A DNA stretch of 64,000 bases, from the NCBI GenBank assembly GCA_944322665.1, contig CALUPM010000002.1:1-64000 (forward strand), in the 5' to 3' direction. Numbering within the stretch: position 1 is the stretch's first letter; each line of letters opens with the position of its first letter. Position numbers and translations under genes: made by a program. The notes under the pieces were generated by a model that saw only the letters and a list, made by a program, of their open reading frames with translations, did no database searches and was not told the origin of the DNA. Below are positions 60,850 to 64,000 of this stretch, in pieces. Origin of the DNA: Candidatus Gastranaerophilales bacterium (GTDB taxonomy: Bacteria; Cyanobacteriota; Vampirovibrionia; Gastranaerophilales; Gastranaerophilaceae).

Positions 60850-61016
60850 AAGTGAAGGGTGAAGAGTGAGGCGTGAAGAGAGTTGAACGGTTGAAAAGTT
60901 GAACGGGTGAATTGTTTGTTACGTAAAAAGATACTAAGGCGCTAAGGCACTAGGGCACTAGGAGGTTACGGAATAAAGGCGATAAGGCGATAAGTTTCCG
61001 CCCCATTTTGTCCGTC
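60850..61016 (+). repeat. Short-repeat island 3 (forward orientation)
   Basis: GTGAAGGGTGAAGAGTGAGG, GTTGAACGGTTGAAAAG, AAAGATACTAAGGCGCTAAGG and CGATAAGGCGATAAG-type runs occur in the same order as in island 2, ending at CCCCATTTTGTCCGTCAT. Confidence 0.6.
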
Positions 61017-61145
61017 ATGTCATTCTGAGGGCGAAGCCCGAAGAATCTCATTACCATCGACATGTCATTCTGATGGAATGAAACGACCGAAGAATCTACT
61101 CGGATTTTAAGGGGATCCTTCGGCTAAAGCCTCAGGATGACGTAG
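61017..61145. repeat. GTCAT-type palindrome array
   Basis: Contains GTCATTCTGAGGGC...GAAGAATCTC, a second GTCATTCTGATGG unit, and GGATCCTTCGGC...CTCAGGATGACG. It sits at the centre of the large inverted arrangement formed by islands 3 and 4. Confidence 0.65.
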
Positions 61146-61154
61146 AAATCCTGA

Positions 61155-61560
61155 AATAAACTCAATATGACAAAATGGGGCAGTGTCTTATCGTCTTGCA
61201 TTCAAAAACCTAACCTCTCAGTGCCCTAGCGCCCTAGGGCACTAGTATCTTTTTCCGAAACAAACCCTTCAACCATTCAACACTTCAACTATTCAACCCT
61301 CTTCACCCTTCACTCTTCACTCTTCACTCTTTGACCCCTCACCCGACACTTCGTGTCGCCCTCTCCCACAAGGGGAGAGGGGATTGTTTTGTAGAAAACT
61401 TTTCACCCAATCAACTCCCCTCACGCTTCACTTTGATAAGAACTTATCGTCCTATCGTCCTAACGTCCTATCGTCTTTTATTCCGAAACAAACCCTTCAA
61501 CCATTCAACACTTCAACTATTCAACCCTCTTCACCCTTCACCCTTCACTTTCCAGTGCGC
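61155..61560 (-). repeat. Short-repeat island 4 (reverse orientation)
   Basis: On the plus strand it is the complement of the other islands: GACAAAATGGGG, CTTATCGTC, CCTAGCGCCCTAGGGCACTAG, TTCAACC and TTCACCCTTCACTC runs, plus the CCCTCTCCC palindrome at 61359-61394. The last part repeats the same series (CCTATCGTCCTAACG, TTCAACCATTCAACAC, TTCACCC). It ends just upstream of the tolC promoter. Confidence 0.65.
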
Positions 61561-61566
61561 CCCCTC

Positions 61567-61595
61567 TTGTCAAAAAAAAAATTTTTATGTTAAGT
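61567..61595 (+). promoter_or_regulatory. Candidate promoter of the TolC-like gene
   Basis: TTGTCA (61567-61572) and TTAAGT (61590-61595) are 17 nt apart, including a nine-base A run in the spacer. Confidence 0.35.
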
Positions 61596-61620
61596 TAAAT
61601 TTGGAAGGAATTTTAGAGAT

Positions 61621-63012
61621 ATGAAATTACTTAGAATATTTTTTACCCTTATTTTGCTGTGCTTTTTTACGGCAGCGTACGCAAAAGATACAGCCGCAGA
61701 AAAAGATTACAGGCTTGATTATGTGAACATCAACTGGTGGAAAAACTACAACGACGAAAACCTTGTCAATCTGATGATGAGTGCTTACAACAACAATCAG
61801 GATTTGAAAATCGCGACAATTAAATCCAGACAGGCAGATCAAGCTGTTAAGGAGGCTTTTGCAAACGAACTTCCAAACTTGAGGTTCAACGGAAATCTAG
61901 GACGTGAGCTTACGGCGGCGGATACAAGATTTGGAGATGTTTTAATCCCCGATTATTCGCAGACAAGATTTCTTCTGCCTCTTACAATGACTTACGAAAT
62001 TGACATCTGGGGCGAAAACAGGTTAAAAACCAGAAGTATTGAAAAGCAGCGCGATATAATTAAGCAGAACGAGCGCGCTTCATACATAAACATCACAGGC
62101 GAAATCGCCTCAAACTACTTCAACCTTGTTAAACTTGACAAACTGATTAAAAATCAGGAGCGGCTGGTTGAAATACAGAAGAAAATAGCCGCGATGGAAG
62201 AAAAAAAATACAAAAACGGTCTTTGCTCTACGGTGGAAGTTTTAATAGAAAAGCAGGCTCTGACAGTTTTTGAAGAAGAACTTAATGATTATAAAAACAA
62301 GCAGGATACGGTTTTGAACCAGCTTATCGTACTTCTCGGCGACAGAAATATTAAGGAAATAGCAAGAAGTTCTTATGAGTATCTCGCGGTTCCGGAAATC
62401 CCAGAAAGTATATCCGCAGGTGCAATCGGAAACAGACCCGATCTTGTTAAGGCGGAAGATTACATAAAAAAAATCGGCTATGACGTAAAAACTGCCAGAC
62501 GTGATTTTTTGCCGAAGTTTGTGCTTTACGGACAGGCCGGATTTAATGCTTACAACAATTTGTCGCACCTGTTTGATTCGCACACGTTCCTGTCAAACTT
62601 CGGCATTCTGCCGTCTATTGATTTGTTTACTGGCGGGGCGAAAATGGCACATTTAAGGTTCAATAAACTTGAATACGAAAAGGCTTCCGAGATTTACGAA
62701 AAGGTTTTGCTGACGTCAATTCAGGAGCTTAATGACTCCTTAAATACCGCCAAAACTTCAAAAAACAATTACGGCAAGAGTCTGGACAGGTTGAATTTAG
62801 AAAAAGAAAAATACGGTTTGAGTGAAAAAAAACTTAATATCGGGGCTAAATCTCAGCTTGATCATTTAAAGGAAGAAGAAAACCTTATCTTAAGCGAGCG
62901 GGCCGAGATTTCAAACAAAATCAACTGCCTGATTTCAACGATTAATCTTTATAAAGCTGTCGGCGGGGTTGATTATAATAATTTACCGGCTGAAAATGAA
63001 GAACAGATTTAA
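61621..63012 (+). CDS. TolC/NodT-type outer membrane efflux protein
   Basis: A 463-residue outer-membrane channel. A signal peptide (MKLLRIFFTLILLCFFTAAY, cut near AKD) precedes two outer-membrane efflux repeats. Family stretches are VNINWWKNYNDENLVNLMMS, MTYEIDIWGENRLKTRSIEKQ, IGNRPDLVKAEDYI, FLPKFVLYGQAGFN and SIDLFTGGAKMAHLRFN. The IGNRPDL signature is typical. It completes a tripartite exporter with the adaptor and MFS protein encoded divergently. The gene is split from them by over 900 nt of repeats. The weak AGAGAT site at the start is unusual. Confidence 0.9.
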   Translation: MKLLRIFFTLILLCFFTAAYAKDTAAEKDYRLDYVNINWWKNYNDENLVNLMMSAYNNNQDLKIATIKSRQADQAVKEAFANELPNLRFNGNLGRELTAADTRFGDVLIPDYSQTRFLLPLTMTYEIDIWGENRLKTRSIEKQRDIIKQNERASYINITGEIASNYFNLVKLDKLIKNQERLVEIQKKIAAMEEKKYKNGLCSTVEVLIEKQALTVFEEELNDYKNKQDTVLNQLIVLLGDRNIKEIARSSYEYLAVPEIPESISAGAIGNRPDLVKAEDYIKKIGYDVKTARRDFLPKFVLYGQAGFNAYNNLSHLFDSHTFLSNFGILPSIDLFTGGAKMAHLRFNKLEYEKASEIYEKVLLTSIQELNDSLNTAKTSKNNYGKSLDRLNLEKEKYGLSEKKLNIGAKSQLDHLKEEENLILSERAEISNKINCLISTINLYKAVGGVDYNNLPAENEEQI

Positions 63013-63019
63013 GTAACTT

Positions 63020-63057
63020 AAAAAAGCCTCACTGATTAACAGTGAAGCTTTTTTATA
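63020..63057 (+). terminator. Intrinsic terminator after the TolC-like gene
   Basis: AAAAAAGCCTCACTG and CAGTGAAGCTTTTTT form a long stem with one mismatch and end in TTTTTTATA. It lies between convergent genes and may work in both directions. Confidence 0.8.
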
Positions 63058-63067
63058 TAAAAGACCA

Positions 63068-63676
63068 TTAACGTAATTCTCTTGTGATATTTGTATCTTT
63101 CAGGTATTGTTTTTCAAGAGTTCCATTGACATAAATTCCGCCGTCAGCTTCGACAAATATTTCAAACATGTCCGGCTTAATGCAGCTTGTTGAATTGTAT
63201 TTGCAGTTTGGTTCTTTATCACCGTTTGTGTCAACAGTAATCTTTGCGTCACCGGCAAAGTTTGAAGAAGGCAGGAAAAATGCTACATTGTCTGCCGTCG
63301 TAAAACTCGGGGTTCCAAAAGTTCCGCCGCCGCCCGGAGTGCCGGGGCAGTTGATTGCAGCATTGTCAACTACGTTCACTTTCATAGCAAAGAGTTCACA
63401 GAATTTTTCGTTGTCTTTGTATTTTTTGCCGTTTAGTTCAACTTCATTTGTGTTATCCAGTCCGACTGCATCATCCGTTTCAGAGTAAAGATAATCGTCA
63501 TTAACAAGCTCTGTTACAATTCTTTCGACTGTAGTATAAGCCTTTTTAAACATTAATTTTTGTCTGTCCGGCTGGATATTTTTAAGAGTAGGAATAAGCA
63601 TTGCCGCAATAACACCGACAATAAGTAATGTTACAAGTACCTCGCCTAAGGTGAAAGCTTTTAGTTTATTGTTCAT
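63068..63676 (-). CDS. Prepilin-like protein with alanine at the cleavage site
   Basis: A 202-residue protein with the leader MNNKLKA, then FTLGEVLVTLLIVGVIAAML: glutamate at +5, but alanine instead of glycine at -1. The exported part has a disulfide-capable set of cysteines (CELF, NCPGTPGGGG, CKYNSTSC) and ends IFVEADGGIYVNGTLEKQYL. An extended -10 (TGGTATAAT, 63714-63706) lies upstream. It is divergent to another prepilin gene at 63870. A pseudopilin role is likely; the assembly machine is not here. Confidence 0.83.
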   Translation of the reverse strand: MNNKLKAFTLGEVLVTLLIVGVIAAMLIPTLKNIQPDRQKLMFKKAYTTVERIVTELVNDDYLYSETDDAVGLDNTNEVELNGKKYKDNEKFCELFAMKVNVVDNAAINCPGTPGGGGTFGTPSFTTADNVAFFLPSSNFAGDAKITVDTNGDKEPNCKYNSTSCIKPDMFEIFVEADGGIYVNGTLEKQYLKDTNITRELR

Positions 63677-63807
63677 AAAAAATCCTCATTTAAGTTAATA
63701 ATATTATTATACCACTATTTCTTTTTTCAATATCATTATAAGAAAGTTAATTTACAAAAAAATCATCTGTATAGTTTGTTTTTATATGACTAACGAGTTT
63801 CCAATCC

Positions 63808-63836
63808 TTGACCGCAGTTTAGAGATATGTTATAAT
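63808..63836 (+). promoter_or_regulatory. Promoter of the prepilin gene at 63870
   Basis: TTGACC (63808-63813) and a perfect TATAAT (63831-63836) are 17 nt apart, a near-consensus match. A start near 63843 leaves about 27 nt of leader. Confidence 0.65.
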
Positions 63837-63869
63837 AAATATATAAATAATCAAGATTGGAGCGGAGGT

Positions 63870-64000
63870 ATGATTAAAAAATTACGGGCTGTTACAACGG
63901 CTGAAATGCTAATTGTTTTGCTGATAATCGGTATTCTTGCCGTAATGGCTTTGGTTACGATTAAACCTTATGATAAAACTTTCAAGTGGCTGTATGTGAG
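63870..64000 (+). CDS. Prepilin-like protein, N-terminal part (cut by window edge)
   Basis: An open frame from ATG 63870 to the window end gives about 43 residues. The leader MIKKLRA is followed by VTTAEMLIVLLIIGILAVMA, with glutamate at +5 and alanine at -1, the class III signal. CGGAGGT lies directly before the ATG with almost no spacer, as at 19898, so translation may use an unusual spacing. The rest is outside the window. Confidence 0.75.
   Translation, partial: MIKKLRAVTTAEMLIVLLIIGILAVMALVTIKPYDKTFKWLYV

Larger units (their letters stand above)
60782..61620. other. Large repeat-filled spacer between the HlyD and TolC genes
   Basis: The spacer contains forward island 3 (60850-61016), GTCAT palindromes (61017-61145), reverse-complement island 4 (61155-61560) and the tolC promoter. 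The frames in it are repeat-derived. The first 60 nt show nothing. Confidence 0.6.

Noticed and set aside
61331-61624. Open frames in the TolC upstream region
   Set aside because: They read through TTCACCC, TTCAACC and CCTATCG repeats; no ribosome site.

Overview
The window looks like a chromosome segment of a host-associated, anaerobic, Gram-negative bacterium of the Melainabacteria/Vampirovibrionia lineage (Gastranaerophilales-like), the non-photosynthetic sister group of cyanobacteria. Pointers, none decisive alone: moderately low GC; LptC/LptA-type lipopolysaccharide export genes; an oxygen-defence set typical of anaerobes; several prepilin-like proteins; no photosynthesis genes; rpoB starting its own transcription unit, as in cyanobacteria; a ThrRS without a TGS domain; and many short hypothetical proteins that I can only describe. 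The assignment is inference from gene content and was not checked against a database.

Layout. 1-593: 5' end of rpoB (minus). 990-2876: three tandem secreted paralogues. 2888-3908: a prepilin and a divergent small XRE regulator. 3945-4574: a 630-bp non-coding element with terminal inverted repeats. 4600-7556: M16 protease and a small membrane protein. 7688-10696: PerR-like regulator, rubredoxin, rubrerythrin, a degenerate rubrerythrin and a flavodiiron protein, which together remove peroxide and oxygen. 10776-12970: PepA and hypotheticals. 13060-19730: RNase Y, YmdB, PHP, membrane, LOG, HEAT and TPR genes in one direction. 19898-24103: large acidic protein, Apt, GT2 glycosyltransferase, HU. 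24171-31555: a long minus-strand operon lptC-lptA-TPR-dprA-topA-HEPN-MNT-aroE. 31700-34993: dapA-secD-secF. 35131-37748: ssb, DUF1537 kinase and pdxA. 38182-39987: thrS. 40058-45875: an apparently frameshifted hypothetical, a cell-wall amidase, a SulP transporter, a small hypothetical, an orphan ABC permease and a 44-residue membrane protein. 45986-47714: U32 protein and YqeG phosphatase. 47798-53289: three prepilin-like proteins with glycine-rich domains. 53972-56549: gdhA, SIMPL protein and a secreted protein. 57155-63012: a tripartite efflux system (MFS, HlyD, TolC) embedded in repeat islands. 63068-64000: two divergent prepilins, the second cut by the window edge.

The most unusual parts are the glycine-rich prepilin cluster (47798-53289), whose members share a signature I cannot assign to a known system, and the non-coding repeats: a TIR-bounded element, four copies of a roughly 140-200-bp hairpin element whose arms covary, many GTCATYCTGAG palindromes, and composite islands of 7-8-nt repeats. 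Two of these islands lie in opposite orientation around the efflux genes and could allow inversion.

Methods were by eye: translation, motif recognition, promoter and hairpin spotting. Functional names rest on recognised family motifs; regulatory sites are consensus matches only.
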